Notes: a model not told the origin generated them from the sequence alone. DNA of 64,000 nt from Paraferrimonas haliotis (GCF_002282895.1 NZ_NRRB01000001.1:496001-560000), one strand, 5' to 3'; shown: positions 45,539-54,637, counted from the first letter of the stretch. Numbers and translations: made by a program.

Positions 45539-46971
45539 TAGCGTACAAACAGCTTTTTAATCAAGGATTGCACCAGACCTTTGTATGGTGGTTGAACCAA
45601 ACCAGCGGTATAAATTTTTCCTTGAGAAAATACGGTTTTTGCTTTTGAGAAGGTTTTAAATCCTTCAATGCCGTGATAATGCCCCATACCGGATGGACCG
45701 ACGCCACCAAAAGGCGCATCTTCAGCCGCTACCTGCATCACTGTGTCATTAATCGCCACACCGCCAGAGTGAGTTCGCTGGATGATTTGTTGCTGAGTTT
45801 GTTTGTCGAAACTCATGATATACAGTGCCAGCGGGCGTGGTCTGTCTTGAATGTATTTAATGGCTTGCTCAAGCGAGTCGTAAGGAATTATGGGCAAGAT
45901 AGGGCCAAATATTTCTTGTTGAGCTAAGGTCATGTCATCGCTCACTTGCGTGATTAACTGGGTGGCCATTTTACGGCGTTCAACATCAATGCCATCAGCG
46001 ATCGCTGGCGTGATGCTGGCGCCTTTTTGTCGAGCATCGTCCAGCCAACTTTGAATGCGACTGAATTGGCGCTCGTTGACCACGTGAGTGTAGTCTTTAT
46101 TGTTTAAAAAGTCGGGGTACATGGCTCTGAATTTTCTACAGTACAGGTCGATGAACATTTGTACTTTTTCTTTGGGAATTAGGACATAGTCAGGGCTTAC
46201 GCAAATTTGGCCTGAGTTCATGCATTTACCAAAAATCAAACGCTTAACTGCGGTTTCTAAATCGATATCCGGCGCGATGATGGCCGGCGATTTTCCACCA
46301 AGCTCTAAGGTCACTGGGGTCAAGTTGTTCGCTGCCGCGCGCATGACGTGTTTGCCTACTTCGGTGGAGCCGGTGAATAACAGGTGATCAAAAGGCAACT
46401 GCGAAAAAGCGGCGGCAACATCAGCTTCACCCTCTACAACCACCACTTGAGTTTCATCAAATACTTCGGCTAAGCATTGCTTTATGACGGCGTTAGTTTT
46501 CGGGGTAAACTCGGATTGCTTTAACATGACCCGATTACCTGCGGCCAGTGCGGTAATCATAGGCACCAATCCGAGCATGATGGGGAAATTCCACGGGACA
46601 ATGATACCAACGACACCTAAGGGCTGATATTCAACTCGCACACTTGCAGGAGCAAGCAGCAAACCGCTGTGGCGTTTTTGTGGTTTCATCCAACTTTTTA
46701 GGCGCTTTTTGGTGTACTTGAGACAACCAAAGGTTGGCAGTATGTCGCCAAGCACGCTGTCATTGTTTGCTCGGTGACCAAAGTCATCGCTCATGGCGCT
46801 GATTAACTGAGCTTGGTATTTGCTAAAGCTGGCTTTAAAGCGGTCAAGATCGGCAACACGTTGTTCTAAGCTTGGGTAAGGTTTTGCTAAAAAAGCTTTT
46901 TTTTGCGCGTGCAATAGCGCATTAAGCTGGTCATCTATCGACAGAGGTAACGGCGTGGCGGTTTGGTTCAT
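45538..46971 (-). CDS. NAD(P)-dependent aldehyde dehydrogenase, coniferyl-aldehyde-dehydrogenase-like
   Basis: The 477-residue enzyme oxidises an aldehyde to its acid. Class 3/CalB-like features are GVVGIIVPWNFPIMLGLVP, the nucleotide site FTGSTEVGKHVM, the catalytic Glu in LELGGKSPAII and the nucleophile Cys in MNSGQICVSPDY. The C-terminal basic, hydrophobic tail (LVQPPYKGLVQSLIKKLFVR) could touch the membrane as in fatty-aldehyde dehydrogenases. Coniferyl aldehyde is only the family label; medium- or long-chain aldehydes are equally possible. It is the first gene of the operon with tetR. Confidence 0.88.
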   Translation of the reverse strand: MNQTATPLPLSIDDQLNALLHAQKKAFLAKPYPSLEQRVADLDRFKASFSKYQAQLISAMSDDFGHRANNDSVLGDILPTFGCLKYTKKRLKSWMKPQKRHSGLLLAPASVRVEYQPLGVVGIIVPWNFPIMLGLVPMITALAAGNRVMLKQSEFTPKTNAVIKQCLAEVFDETQVVVVEGEADVAAAFSQLPFDHLLFTGSTEVGKHVMRAAANNLTPVTLELGGKSPAIIAPDIDLETAVKRLIFGKCMNSGQICVSPDYVLIPKEKVQMFIDLYCRKFRAMYPDFLNNKDYTHVVNERQFSRIQSWLDDARQKGASITPAIADGIDVERRKMATQLITQVSDDMTLAQQEIFGPILPIIPYDSLEQAIKYIQDRPRPLALYIMSFDKQTQQQIIQRTHSGGVAINDTVMQVAAEDAPFGGVGPSGMGHYHGIEGFKTFSKAKTVFSQGKIYTAGLVQPPYKGLVQSLIKKLFVR

Positions 46972-46999
46972 CGTAACAATCCTCTAAAAGCTGAACGAA

Positions 47000-47013
47000 A
47001 CTGACTAGTCAGT
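47000..47013 (-). promoter_or_regulatory. Palindromic TetR-type operator upstream of the aldehyde dehydrogenase
   Basis: ACTGACTAGTCAGT is a perfect 14-bp palindrome, extended by a repeated AGTCAGT. It lies 29-42 bp before the dehydrogenase start, overlapping the expected promoter. Repressor identity (the downstream TetR) is inferred from the operon. Confidence 0.7.
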
Positions 47014-47056
47014 CAGTATGGAAGATCGTTAATGGAACTGCAAGCAAATTTTGGCC

Positions 47057-47082
47057 AAAAAAAAGCCATGCAAGGGCATGGC
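47057..47082 (-). terminator. Intrinsic terminator after the glutathione peroxidase gene
   Basis: On the minus strand GCCATGC-CCTT-GCATGGC is followed by eight T residues. Confidence 0.92.
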
Positions 47083-47130
47083 AAGGACACATCTAAGGAT
47101 AGCTAGGGAAGAGCATGAAACAGTTTTGTC

Positions 47131-47679
47131 TTACGGCAGCGCTATGGTTTTCTCGATAGCACCGACAATTTCATCAGAGTCTGGCTTGGTTCGAGAGCCC
47201 CACGAGCCCACGACTTCGCCTTTTTGGTTCACCAAATATTTATGGAAGTTCCAATTTGGCGCGTCGTCCGCTTGGTCGGCTAAATTCTTGAATAAAGGGA
47301 TGGCATCACTACCACGAACCGCCACAGGTTGCGTCATTGCGAATTTAACGCCGTAATTGATGTAGCACACTTCGGCCGTTTTGGCTTGGTCATCGTCTTC
47401 TTGGAAGAAGTCGTTTGACGGGAAGCCCACCACGGTTAAACCTTTATCTTTGTACTTGTCGTAAACAGCCTGTAGTTGTTTGAACTGCGAAGTAAAGCCA
47501 CAGTGGCTGGCGGTGTTTACAACCAAAACGGCTTTGCCGGCGGTTTCCGCACACATGTCTACGGTTTTGTTTGAGTGAAGTTTCGGATAACTTTCATTAA
47601 AGACAGTTGCGCATTCTGATGCCATGGCGGGTGCCGTGAACAAAGCAAAGGAAGCGGCGATGAGTTTGATTGAGTTCAT
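47131..47679 (-). CDS. Exported glutathione peroxidase family protein
   Basis: The 182-residue protein belongs to the glutathione/thioredoxin peroxidase family. It has the three hallmark blocks: NTASHCGFTSQF with the peroxidatic Cys, GFPSNDFFQEDD (usually G-F-P-C-N-Q-F), and NWNFHKYLVN with the W-N of the catalytic tetrad. Q-to-D in the second block and a signal peptide (SIKLIAASFALFTAPAMA) are unusual, and imply a periplasmic reductant rather than cytosolic glutathione. It is monocistronic, with its own terminator. Confidence 0.88.
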   Translation of the reverse strand: MNSIKLIAASFALFTAPAMASECATVFNESYPKLHSNKTVDMCAETAGKAVLVVNTASHCGFTSQFKQLQAVYDKYKDKGLTVVGFPSNDFFQEDDDQAKTAEVCYINYGVKFAMTQPVAVRGSDAIPLFKNLADQADDAPNWNFHKYLVNQKGEVVGSWGSRTKPDSDEIVGAIEKTIALP

Positions 47680-47760
47680 TGTGAAATCCCTGTTAACAAT
47701 ATCTTTATTAAATTATCACTGAGTGCCTTAGATAACGAGCACTGTTTGAAAGGAGATCAC

Positions 47761-47820
47761 ATGTTTTTTAAAAATTTTGTTGCAGTACAATTGCTGTTAA
47801 TGGCTTTAGCGCAGCAATAA
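47761..47820 (+). CDS. Possible 19-residue small hydrophobic protein
   Basis: AAGGAGATCAC, an ideal ribosome site, precedes ATG 47761. The frame runs 19 codons (MFFKNFVAVQLLLMALAQQ) to TAA 47818-47820, overlapping the 3' end of the opposite gdpD gene. The product is hydrophobic and could sit in the membrane, or the frame could be chance or a remnant. No promoter was identified. Confidence 0.35.
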   Translation: MFFKNFVAVQLLLMALAQQ

Positions 47821-49590
47821 GTGCAATCGTCGCAGAATGATTTCCGCTTGAGAGAGTTGATTAAACGCCTCAACCTTGGGTTTAATTAATGCGACTTCAT
47901 CGGTAATTAGGTTATCGGCCCCTAACAGCATAGCCCGCTCTGCAGCGACTTGGGTGTTTACCGTCCAAGCATGAACTTGCAACTTGTGCTGGCGGTAATG
48001 AACCATGTCGCTGCTGGAGAGTTGGCCTTGATTCACAGCAACAAAGTCGTAGCCACTAAAATCTTGCCCCCCTAAAGTCGCTGATACAATCAAACCGAGG
48101 GGCATTGGCGCGTTTAACTGCGCCGCTTGGTTTAACGCCGCAATCGACAATGAGCTAAGCACGACTTGATCCGCCATTTGATATTGGTCGATCAAAGCAA
48201 GCGTTTTAGGCACGAGTTGCGGAGGTAATTGACCGTAAAACTTAAGCTCAATGTTCAATCGAATCTTGTCTTTTGCTTCCATTAAAAAGTCGTTAAGCCG
48301 TGACAATGTTGCCGGCTGCTGCTGAGCGCTGGGCGTTAAAGGCACTTGCAACAGGCTGGATGCGTCGTCGAAAATGCTAACGTCGTTACCAGCCAGTCGC
48401 ATCAGATCGCGGTCGTGCATAACAATGAGTTGTCCATCGCCACTCAGTTGCACATCGATTTCGGCAAGATCAGCCCCTTGTTTGATGGCGCTGCGCAACC
48501 CGGTAAGGGTGTTTTCAATTTCAGCAAAACCGCCAGCTCTGTGGGCGGTAATTTGTACCTTTTGTTTCGGGAAAAAGTCGCTGGCAAGGTAGTAGTTATC
48601 AGCAATTAACAACAGCAAAATGGAGATAAAAGCGGTTTTAAACCACAAAGGCAACTGTTTGGGGGTATCGCAATTAAGCTGCAGACTGGTATTCGGTGTT
48701 CGCAAATAAATGCGGGTGGTCACCATAGCAAACAGCAGACTGTCGATGCCGGAAATGAAAATAAGCGACAAGGTGGTGAACAGCAAAATGCCCACTAGCC
48801 ATGGCAGGGCGCTGTCAAAATCTTGCGGCAGCATGGGCACCAGCGCATCTATGCTCCAACTGAGTGCGGCCAGCAAAGGGATCGCGAAGGCCAAACGCAG
48901 CCCAAACCAAATTAACAGATAGATGAAAAACTTGTGCCGATCACCGTGTAGGCGCAACTTGCTTTCTAATAAGGCTTGTTTCACCGGCATCTTTTCAAAC
49001 AACATCAGCGGCAGCGCCAGTTGCCAATTGAGCATCCAAATGCCCAGCGCCACAATGGCTGCGGCCCCGGCTAAGCCCAACAGACTAACCGCCACAATAA
49101 ATTCCGCCGGCAGTTCATTTAGGTAGTAATTGATGTCGTATTCGCTGAGCAGCCAATGATACAAGCCCAATCCAATTAGTATGAGCGGGATAAGCAACAT
49201 CATGGCAGCGCCGGATTGAAGCGCAGAAATTCTAAGAATTGGGTAGGCGTGGCGGGTCATCAGCCGAAACGAATGTTGCCATTGATTACCTTTGTCGGTG
49301 GCCAGTAAAAACAACATGCCGGCTTGCTCAAGATAGTAGTAGAGCAAAAACGCACTGATCAGCAGAAAGATGGAGATAAAGCCCACGGGCGAGATTAAAA
49401 AGCTCACCAGCTTGAGGTTAGCTAAGTCATTGGCGTTCACCAAGCTAAGCCCAATGCCACCAAGACTGGCGGCCAATGGAATCAGTACCACAAGCAGCAA
49501 GGCTTTGAATACAAGCTGGAAACGTAAAAGGGCCACAGCACTTCGTCGAACTTGTGCTATGGCCCCTAATATGTCGCGAAGCGCTTGCAA
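47806..49590 (-). CDS. Membrane-anchored glycerophosphodiester phosphodiesterase
   Basis: The 594-residue protein joins an N-terminal membrane domain with about six to seven helices (residues ~1-340, the GDPD membrane-domain family) to a GDPD catalytic domain (~350-585). Catalytic residues appear in TAHRAGGFAEIENTLTGLRS (His, Arg and Glu), LAEIDVQLSGDGQLIVMHD (Glu, Asp and His) and LNIELK. It should hydrolyse glycerophosphodiesters to glycerol-3-P and an alcohol. TTG 49590 starts 10 bp after rpiA with a weak ribosome site, so coupled expression is likely. Confidence 0.88.
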   Translation of the reverse strand: MQALRDILGAIAQVRRSAVALLRFQLVFKALLLVVLIPLAASLGGIGLSLVNANDLANLKLVSFLISPVGFISIFLLISAFLLYYYLEQAGMLFLLATDKGNQWQHSFRLMTRHAYPILRISALQSGAAMMLLIPLILIGLGLYHWLLSEYDINYYLNELPAEFIVAVSLLGLAGAAAIVALGIWMLNWQLALPLMLFEKMPVKQALLESKLRLHGDRHKFFIYLLIWFGLRLAFAIPLLAALSWSIDALVPMLPQDFDSALPWLVGILLFTTLSLIFISGIDSLLFAMVTTRIYLRTPNTSLQLNCDTPKQLPLWFKTAFISILLLLIADNYYLASDFFPKQKVQITAHRAGGFAEIENTLTGLRSAIKQGADLAEIDVQLSGDGQLIVMHDRDLMRLAGNDVSIFDDASSLLQVPLTPSAQQQPATLSRLNDFLMEAKDKIRLNIELKFYGQLPPQLVPKTLALIDQYQMADQVVLSSLSIAALNQAAQLNAPMPLGLIVSATLGGQDFSGYDFVAVNQGQLSSSDMVHYRQHKLQVHAWTVNTQVAAERAMLLGADNLITDEVALIKPKVEAFNQLSQAEIILRRLHLLLR

Positions 49591-49600
49591 ACTAGCCTAG

Positions 49601-50254
49601 CTACTTTTTAATGACGCCGGATTCGCTGCCAATCAGCAGTGCATCGGCACCTCGGGCAGCAAACAGGCCGTTTGTCACAACACCAACAATGGCGTTGATT
49701 TGTGTTTCTAAGGCAACGGCATCGGTAATTTTAAGATTGTGCACATCTAAAATGACGCAGCCATTGTCGGTAATAACGCCTTCGCGATAAACCGGATCGC
49801 CGCCAAGTTTTACCAACTCACGGGCCACGTAGGAGCGCGCCATTGGGATAACCTCAACCGGCAGTGGAAACTCGCCTAAAACGTCGACTTCCTTGGTGTC
49901 ATCAACAATGCAGATGAATTTATCCGCCACCGCTGCCACAATTTTTTCCCGAGTCAGTGCCGCGCCCCCGCCTTTAATCATGTGATTAGACGGGTTAATT
50001 TCATCGGCGCCGTCTACGTATACCGACAAGGCATCCACTTCGTTAAGATCAAATACATCAATGCCCAGTTGCTGCATTTTTTCGGTAGAAGCGGTTGAGC
50101 TGGATACCGCTCCTTTAATTTTGTGCTTTATGCTCGCTAAGGCGTCAATGAAGTGATTAACCGTTGAGCCTGTGCCTACGCCCACAATGCTGTCGCTTTG
50201 AACGTACTCGAGTGCTGCCCAACCGGCTGCTTTTTTCTTTTCATCTTGAGTCAT
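49601..50254 (-). CDS. rpiA: Ribose-5-phosphate isomerase A
   Basis: RpiA interconverts ribose-5-P and ribulose-5-P in the pentose phosphate pathway. The 217-residue product shows [16 protein letters not shown] near residues 24-39, the acidic catalytic motif [10 protein letters not shown] near 79-88, and [16 protein letters not shown] near 92-107. Length matches the family. It complements the transketolase at the start of the window. A gdpD-like gene follows after 10 bp. Confidence 0.96.
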   Translation of the reverse strand: MTQDEKKKAAGWAALEYVQSDSIVGVGTGSTVNHFIDALASIKHKIKGAVSSSTASTEKMQQLGIDVFDLNEVDALSVYVDGADEINPSNHMIKGGGAALTREKIVAAVADKFICIVDDTKEVDVLGEFPLPVEVIPMARSYVARELVKLGGDPVYREGVITDNGCVILDVHNLKITDAVALETQINAIVGVVTNGLFAARGADALLIGSESGVIKK

Positions 50255-50359
50255 TTAAGACCATCCTTATGGCAAATGGATCGTGCCCGCGAACCGTTAT
50301 CAACTGCAGGGCGTAATAAAGTGCCATTATTATAGAGACTTGTGGCAACAGACTCCAAC

Positions 50360-50929
50360 TTAAAAGCGGTAAGTGTGCGATGGGGTTATGATGCAGGGTA
50401 GCGGCATGTCCCAGCTGGCCACGGGCAGTGATTCTAGCCGCTGAACATCGTGAGCGTATCCTATGGCGGTCGGGGCATCGTCGCTGGCCAGTAAGCGGTC
50501 GTAAAATCCTCCGCCCATGCCCAATCGATTACCTTGACGGTCGAACGCCACTAACGGCGTAACAATGACATCTAACTCATTTTTTGGAACGATTTTATGA
50601 CACTCAAGTACAGGCTCCTCAATGCCGAATTTGTTCAGCTGCATTGCACTGGTGGGCGTGTACTCAATAAACACCAAATGATGCTTCGAAAATGGGTGAA
50701 TAACCGGTACGCACACGTTAATGTGCTGCTGCCAAAGCCTTTGTATAGCCGTTTTTGTCGACAACTCGCCATCGAAACTTAAATACAGAGCAATGGATTT
50801 TATTGACTGTTCATGGCAGTAGTTGATTAGCCGCTGAGCTGCTTTATCGGCAGCTTGCTGTTGTTGCAGTTGGGAAAGTTGGCGGCGTTGTTGCCGCATT
50901 TGATTTCTTAACGCTTGTCGAGTGTCCAT
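50360..50929 (-). CDS. fau: 5-formyltetrahydrofolate cyclo-ligase
   Basis: Fau (YgfA) converts 5-formyl-THF to 5,10-methenyl-THF with ATP, recycling the product formed by serine hydroxymethyltransferase and relevant to glycine cleavage. The 189-residue protein has an N-terminal basic, glutamine-rich helix (RNQMRQQRRQLSQLQQ) and the signature LGMGGGFYDRLL near residues 134-145. It lies directly downstream of 6S RNA and zapA, the conserved zapA-ssrS-fau arrangement. Confidence 0.93.
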   Translation of the reverse strand: MDTRQALRNQMRQQRRQLSQLQQQQAADKAAQRLINYCHEQSIKSIALYLSFDGELSTKTAIQRLWQQHINVCVPVIHPFSKHHLVFIEYTPTSAMQLNKFGIEEPVLECHKIVPKNELDVIVTPLVAFDRQGNRLGMGGGFYDRLLASDDAPTAIGYAHDVQRLESLPVASWDMPLPCIITPSHTYRF

Positions 50930-50949
50930 ACACGCACCAAGTTAAAGAA

Positions 50950-51132
50950 TGGAGACCCCAGGATGCCGCCGCTCGGTATAGCCCTTGAAACCGTAGTTTC
51001 AAGGCGGGATAGTCGTAACAGAGTCAGGCTCCTCAGTACAGGCTGAGTTTGCACACCATCCGTTAGTTCCTAACCCTAAGTTAATAGCATCGGCCAGGGA
51101 CATAACCATGCTAGCCAACACCCCAGGGAAAG
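50950..51132 (-). ncRNA. ssrS: 6S RNA
   Basis: 6S RNA mimics an open promoter and sequesters sigma70 RNA polymerase. The minus-strand sequence between zapA and fau ends with GGTTTCAAGGGCTATA, then GGCGGCATCCTGGGGTCTCC, closely like the E. coli 3' part (GGGTTCAAGGGTTACA, GGCGGCATCTCGGAGATTCC). Its 5' end, CCCTGGGGTGTTGGC, can pair with the 3' end to form the closing stem. The ~183-nt length fits. Termini are approximate. Confidence 0.92.
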
Positions 51133-51139
51133 TCGTATT

Positions 51140-51448
51140 TTATTCTGCTTTTCGCGTATGCTCAACCAAAGCTTGCTCTAAAGTGTTTTGTAACAGCAAA
51201 ATTCGCTGTTCCATCTCATTTTGAAGCGATTCGTTTCGATTTTTCTCTTTTGACAACTCGTAACCCAGTTGCAATGCGGCCATTACCGCCAGCTCTTCGC
51301 GATTGTGTATGTGGGTTCGCTGTCGAATTTGCTGCATGATGTCGTCTAAATTAGCCGCGACCGCTTGCAAGTTTGCTTCTTCACCTTCAGGACAGCTGAC
51401 GGTGAATACTCTTCCGAGCAAGTTGATACTAATGCGATTTACCGACAC
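51140..51448 (-). CDS. zapA: Cell division protein ZapA
   Basis: ZapA crosslinks FtsZ filaments at the division ring. The 102-residue form from GTG 51448 (MSVNRISINLLGRVFTVSCP) matches the family N-terminus; the longer frame from 51526 adds an implausible segment. GGAAG is eight bases before the GTG. Family features are the globular head with R-T-H-I-H-N-R-E-E-L-A-V-M-A-A-L-Q and a C-terminal coiled coil (SLQNEMEQRILLLQNTLEQA). ygfB is divergent, as in E. coli, and 6S RNA follows. Confidence 0.93.
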   Translation of the reverse strand: MSVNRISINLLGRVFTVSCPEGEEANLQAVAANLDDIMQQIRQRTHIHNREELAVMAALQLGYELSKEKNRNESLQNEMEQRILLLQNTLEQALVEHTRKAE

Positions 51449-51588
51449 CTTTAGCACTTCCAAGACAATGACCCATTTTGGGCGACTATAGCCATACCAC
51501 ACAAAAAGTGCAAGCAGGTGGCTCACGGCTTTAGCAATAGCGTTAATTGTTGTAGGATTAACGCTATTATCAATCCAAGGATGCGGTT

Positions 51589-52161
51589 ATGTCGTTGCCT
51601 GCCACATTACTACTCGAAAAAATTCAACAAGCCCTTAGAGACGCCGAGATTGGCTTAGATCCGGTGGAGCTACAAGCCATTATTGCCGGAATTATTGCCG
51701 GCGGTGTACGCCTCGATGAGCGAGGCTGGCGAACGCCTTTTTATGAACTGGTGAATGACGGTCAAAAACTGCCCGAAGCCATTTATCGACAAGCGCAGCG
51801 CTTGTATCGCGAAAGTGCGGCGAAACTGGCAGAAGGGGATTTTAAGTTTGAATTGTTATTGCCGGAAGACGACGATGCAAGCTTGACCCAACGCTTAGAA
51901 GCCTTGTCGTTATGGACGCAAGCGTTTTTAACCGCGGTGGCCATGGTGCAGCCAAATCTGAATAAAGCACCTCGGGACCTAAAAGAGATGATAGACGATT
52001 TGGGCGCCATCGCTCAGGTTGAAGCCAACGTTGACGACAATGATGATAACGAGCAAGCGTATGTTGAGCTAACTGAATACGTAAAACTGGTGGTGGTAAG
52101 TTGTTTTACCGAATATTCCAGCGGTAATTTGGAGCCTAAATCCAAACCGACGCTTCACTAG
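51589..52161 (+). CDS. ygfB: UPF0149 family protein YgfB
   Basis: The 190-residue protein belongs to the YgfB/UPF0149 family, an all-helical fold of unclear function; in Pseudomonas it has been linked to control of AmpDh3 and peptidoglycan metabolism. Family cues are the start LPATLLLEKIQQALRDAEIG, the block LWTQAFLTAVAMVQ and the acidic ending region VEANVDDNDDNEQAYVELTE. It heads the ygfB-ubiH-ubiI run, with ubiH 8 bp downstream. The usual pepP between them is absent. Confidence 0.9.
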   Translation: MSLPATLLLEKIQQALRDAEIGLDPVELQAIIAGIIAGGVRLDERGWRTPFYELVNDGQKLPEAIYRQAQRLYRESAAKLAEGDFKFELLLPEDDDASLTQRLEALSLWTQAFLTAVAMVQPNLNKAPRDLKEMIDDLGAIAQVEANVDDNDDNEQAYVELTEYVKLVVVSCFTEYSSGNLEPKSKPTLH

Positions 52162-52169
52162 GAGCGGTT

Positions 52170-53417
52170 ATGAGCTCGTCAAACTCAGCCACAGCTAAGT
52201 CAGCCACAAATGAGTACGACATTGCCATTGTCGGTGGTGCCATGGCGGGGGCTTGTTTGGCTTTGGCTGCGGCAAAGTTGGTTAAGGCGGACGGTGAAAG
52301 GCTCAAGATTGCGCTGATTGAAGCCAAGCCCCCAGGAGACGCTCACCCCGGATTCGACGCTCGTGCCATTGCCTTAAATGCCGGTACCGTTAAGCAGCTG
52401 CAATTGTGGGGCCTGTGGTCTGACATAGCCCCCCTAGGGACGCCTATTCACGACATTCATGTCAGCGATCGCTACCACCTCGGCACCACAGATTTACACG
52501 CTGATGATTACCATGTGGATGCCCTTGGGCAAGTGGTGGAGCTTGAAAGCGTAGGCCCTTTGTTACATCGTTTACTTGAGTCCAGCCCCGTGCAGCTGTT
52601 TTGCCCGCTTGCGGTTAATCGCATTGATTCGAGTGCAGAGGGCCATGTGCTTGAATTAAGCGACAACAGCCAACTGCGCTGTAACTTGCTGGTGGGCGCT
52701 GATGGGCTTAACTCTATGGTGAGACAGCATTGGCAATTAAGCCCAACCCTAGAAGACTTTGGGCAAAGTGCCATCATTGCCAACATTCGCTGTGAGCAGC
52801 CACATCAGGGCAGAGCCTTTGAGCGTTTCACTGAGCACGGTCCCATTGCGCTATTGCCAATGTCTGAGCAACGAATGAGTTTGGTTTGGGCGATGGACAG
52901 TGACGCCCAAAAACAGGTATTGGCCAAAGACGATGAGGCCTTTATCAAAGCGCTGCAACAGGCCTTTGGTTACCGCTTAGGGCGCATCACCGAGACCGGC
53001 AAGCGTTCGGGCTACCCACTGAAGCTGACCTATTTGCCTCGCGTTATTCATCATCGCACCGTACTGGTTGGCAACGCTGCGCAAACTCTGCACCCCATTG
53101 CCGGCCAAGGCTTTAACTTAGGGCTTCGGGATGTGGCCACCTTAGTCACCTGTTTGCGCACTCATTTATCCACGGCTAACGATTGCGGCGATAATGCATT
53201 GTGCCACGCCTACCTTGAGGCTCGCCAAGTCGACCGACAATTAATGATTGAGTCCATTGAGTTGCTGGTGCGGGGCTTTTCTAACAATCACCTGCCTTTG
53301 GTTGTGGGGCGCAACATCGCTTTAAAACTGCTTAATTGGATCAGTCCATTGCGAGCAGGGGTTGCTCGACAGGCCATGGGCTGGCATCACTCTTTTGATA
53401 AAGGAAACATGAGTTAA
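52170..53417 (+). CDS. ubiH: 2-octaprenyl-6-methoxyphenol hydroxylase (ubiquinone synthesis)
   Basis: UbiH is an FAD monooxygenase that hydroxylates C1 of the ubiquinone ring in the Ubi complex. The 415 residues have the dinucleotide fold IAIVGGAMAGACLALAAA near 18-35, the D-G motif in LLVGADGLNSMVRQH, and the FAD-ribityl site VGNAAQTLHPIAGQGFNLGL near 306. AGGAGCGG precedes ATG 52170. Its stop overlaps the ubiI start (TAATG), giving tight coupling. Confidence 0.93.
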   Translation: MSSSNSATAKSATNEYDIAIVGGAMAGACLALAAAKLVKADGERLKIALIEAKPPGDAHPGFDARAIALNAGTVKQLQLWGLWSDIAPLGTPIHDIHVSDRYHLGTTDLHADDYHVDALGQVVELESVGPLLHRLLESSPVQLFCPLAVNRIDSSAEGHVLELSDNSQLRCNLLVGADGLNSMVRQHWQLSPTLEDFGQSAIIANIRCEQPHQGRAFERFTEHGPIALLPMSEQRMSLVWAMDSDAQKQVLAKDDEAFIKALQQAFGYRLGRITETGKRSGYPLKLTYLPRVIHHRTVLVGNAAQTLHPIAGQGFNLGLRDVATLVTCLRTHLSTANDCGDNALCHAYLEARQVDRQLMIESIELLVRGFSNNHLPLVVGRNIALKLLNWISPLRAGVARQAMGWHHSFDKGNMS

Positions 53418-54637
53418 TGGCAACACAGGCCACATCGATAACGCCGCCCATTCAAGTTGATATCGCCGTTGTTGGGGCGGGCATGGTAGGGCTTGCCAGC
53501 GCTCTAGGTTTTGCACAACAAGGGCTGTCAGTGGCCATAGTTGCGCCGGAAGAATCTCTGCAACTCAGTGATGACTATCAACTGCGAGTCTCAGCAATTA
53601 ATTACGCCAGTCAGCGCTTACTAACCCGCTTAGGCGCATGGCATCACATTCCCAGAAAAGCCCCTTATCAAAGCATGGAAGTTTGGGATAAAGATGGCAT
53701 AGGACGCATTCACCTAGATGGACAGCGCTTGGGTCACAGCGATATTGGCCACATCATTGAAAACCAAGCGGTTCAAATCGGTTTAGAACAAGCCCTTAGT
53801 GGCTACCCTAATGTGGTGCGAGTGTCTGACAAAATTGCCAGTTTGAGCGTTGCTGATGATGCCGCTTGGTTGGCCACCGAGTCGCAGCAAATGGTGTCGG
53901 CGAAGCTTATTGTTGGTGCTGATGGTGCCCATTCTAAGGTGCGCTCGTTGGCCAATATTGGCATCAAGTTTCAAGATTACGGTCATTATGGTTTGGTGGC
54001 CACGGTTCACACCGAACGGCCTCACCTAGGGGTTGCTCGCCAGGTCTTTTTAAAAGACGGGCCTTTGGCCTTCTTGCCGCTAGGCAATCCACATCTAAGC
54101 TCCATTGTGTGGTCTACGTCGCCGGATAACGTGAAGCAGCTAAGCGAATGCTCACCAGAGCAATTTGATCGTCAAATCACCGCAGCCTTCGACAGCACCT
54201 TAGGCTTGTGCAACGTGCAATCGGCTCGACCTTATTTTCCGTTAACCATGCGCTTGGCTAATGACTTCGTTAAGGAGCGCATTGTATTGATGGGCGACGC
54301 AGCCCACACCATTCACCCACTGGCGGGGCAAGGGGTTAATTTAGGCCTATTAGACTGCGCTGTTTTGCTGGAAAAGGTGGACCAATGGCAGCAAAAAGAA
54401 GCCGATTACGGACGTCGCAGCTATTTGGTGGAGTATCAGCGTTGGCGTAACAGTGAAGCCATAGAAATGATCGCCACCATGGAAGCCTTTAAACGCTTGT
54501 ATGCTGGGAATCACCCGCTAAAACAAGGGTTAAGAGATTTAGGCATGAACCTGGTTAATAAAGCGGCCCCGGTTAAAGACCGTTTGGTGGCAAAAGCCAT
54601 GGGCTTAGGACGAAATTTGCCTCGTTGGTGTCAATAA
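53417..54637 (+). CDS. ubiI: FAD-dependent ubiquinone hydroxylase UbiI (VisC)
   Basis: UbiI performs the C5 hydroxylation of the ubiquinone head group. The 406-residue paralogue of UbiH shows AVVGAGMVGLASALGFAQ near residues 14-31, IVGADGAHSKVRSLA near 160 and MGDAAHTIHPLAGQGVNLGL near 291. Its ATG overlaps the ubiH stop by one base. The UbiH-UbiI pairing and order match E. coli. The gcv operon follows after about 100 bp with its own promoter. Confidence 0.92.
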   Translation: MATQATSITPPIQVDIAVVGAGMVGLASALGFAQQGLSVAIVAPEESLQLSDDYQLRVSAINYASQRLLTRLGAWHHIPRKAPYQSMEVWDKDGIGRIHLDGQRLGHSDIGHIIENQAVQIGLEQALSGYPNVVRVSDKIASLSVADDAAWLATESQQMVSAKLIVGADGAHSKVRSLANIGIKFQDYGHYGLVATVHTERPHLGVARQVFLKDGPLAFLPLGNPHLSSIVWSTSPDNVKQLSECSPEQFDRQITAAFDSTLGLCNVQSARPYFPLTMRLANDFVKERIVLMGDAAHTIHPLAGQGVNLGLLDCAVLLEKVDQWQQKEADYGRRSYLVEYQRWRNSEAIEMIATMEAFKRLYAGNHPLKQGLRDLGMNLVNKAAPVKDRLVAKAMGLGRNLPRWCQ

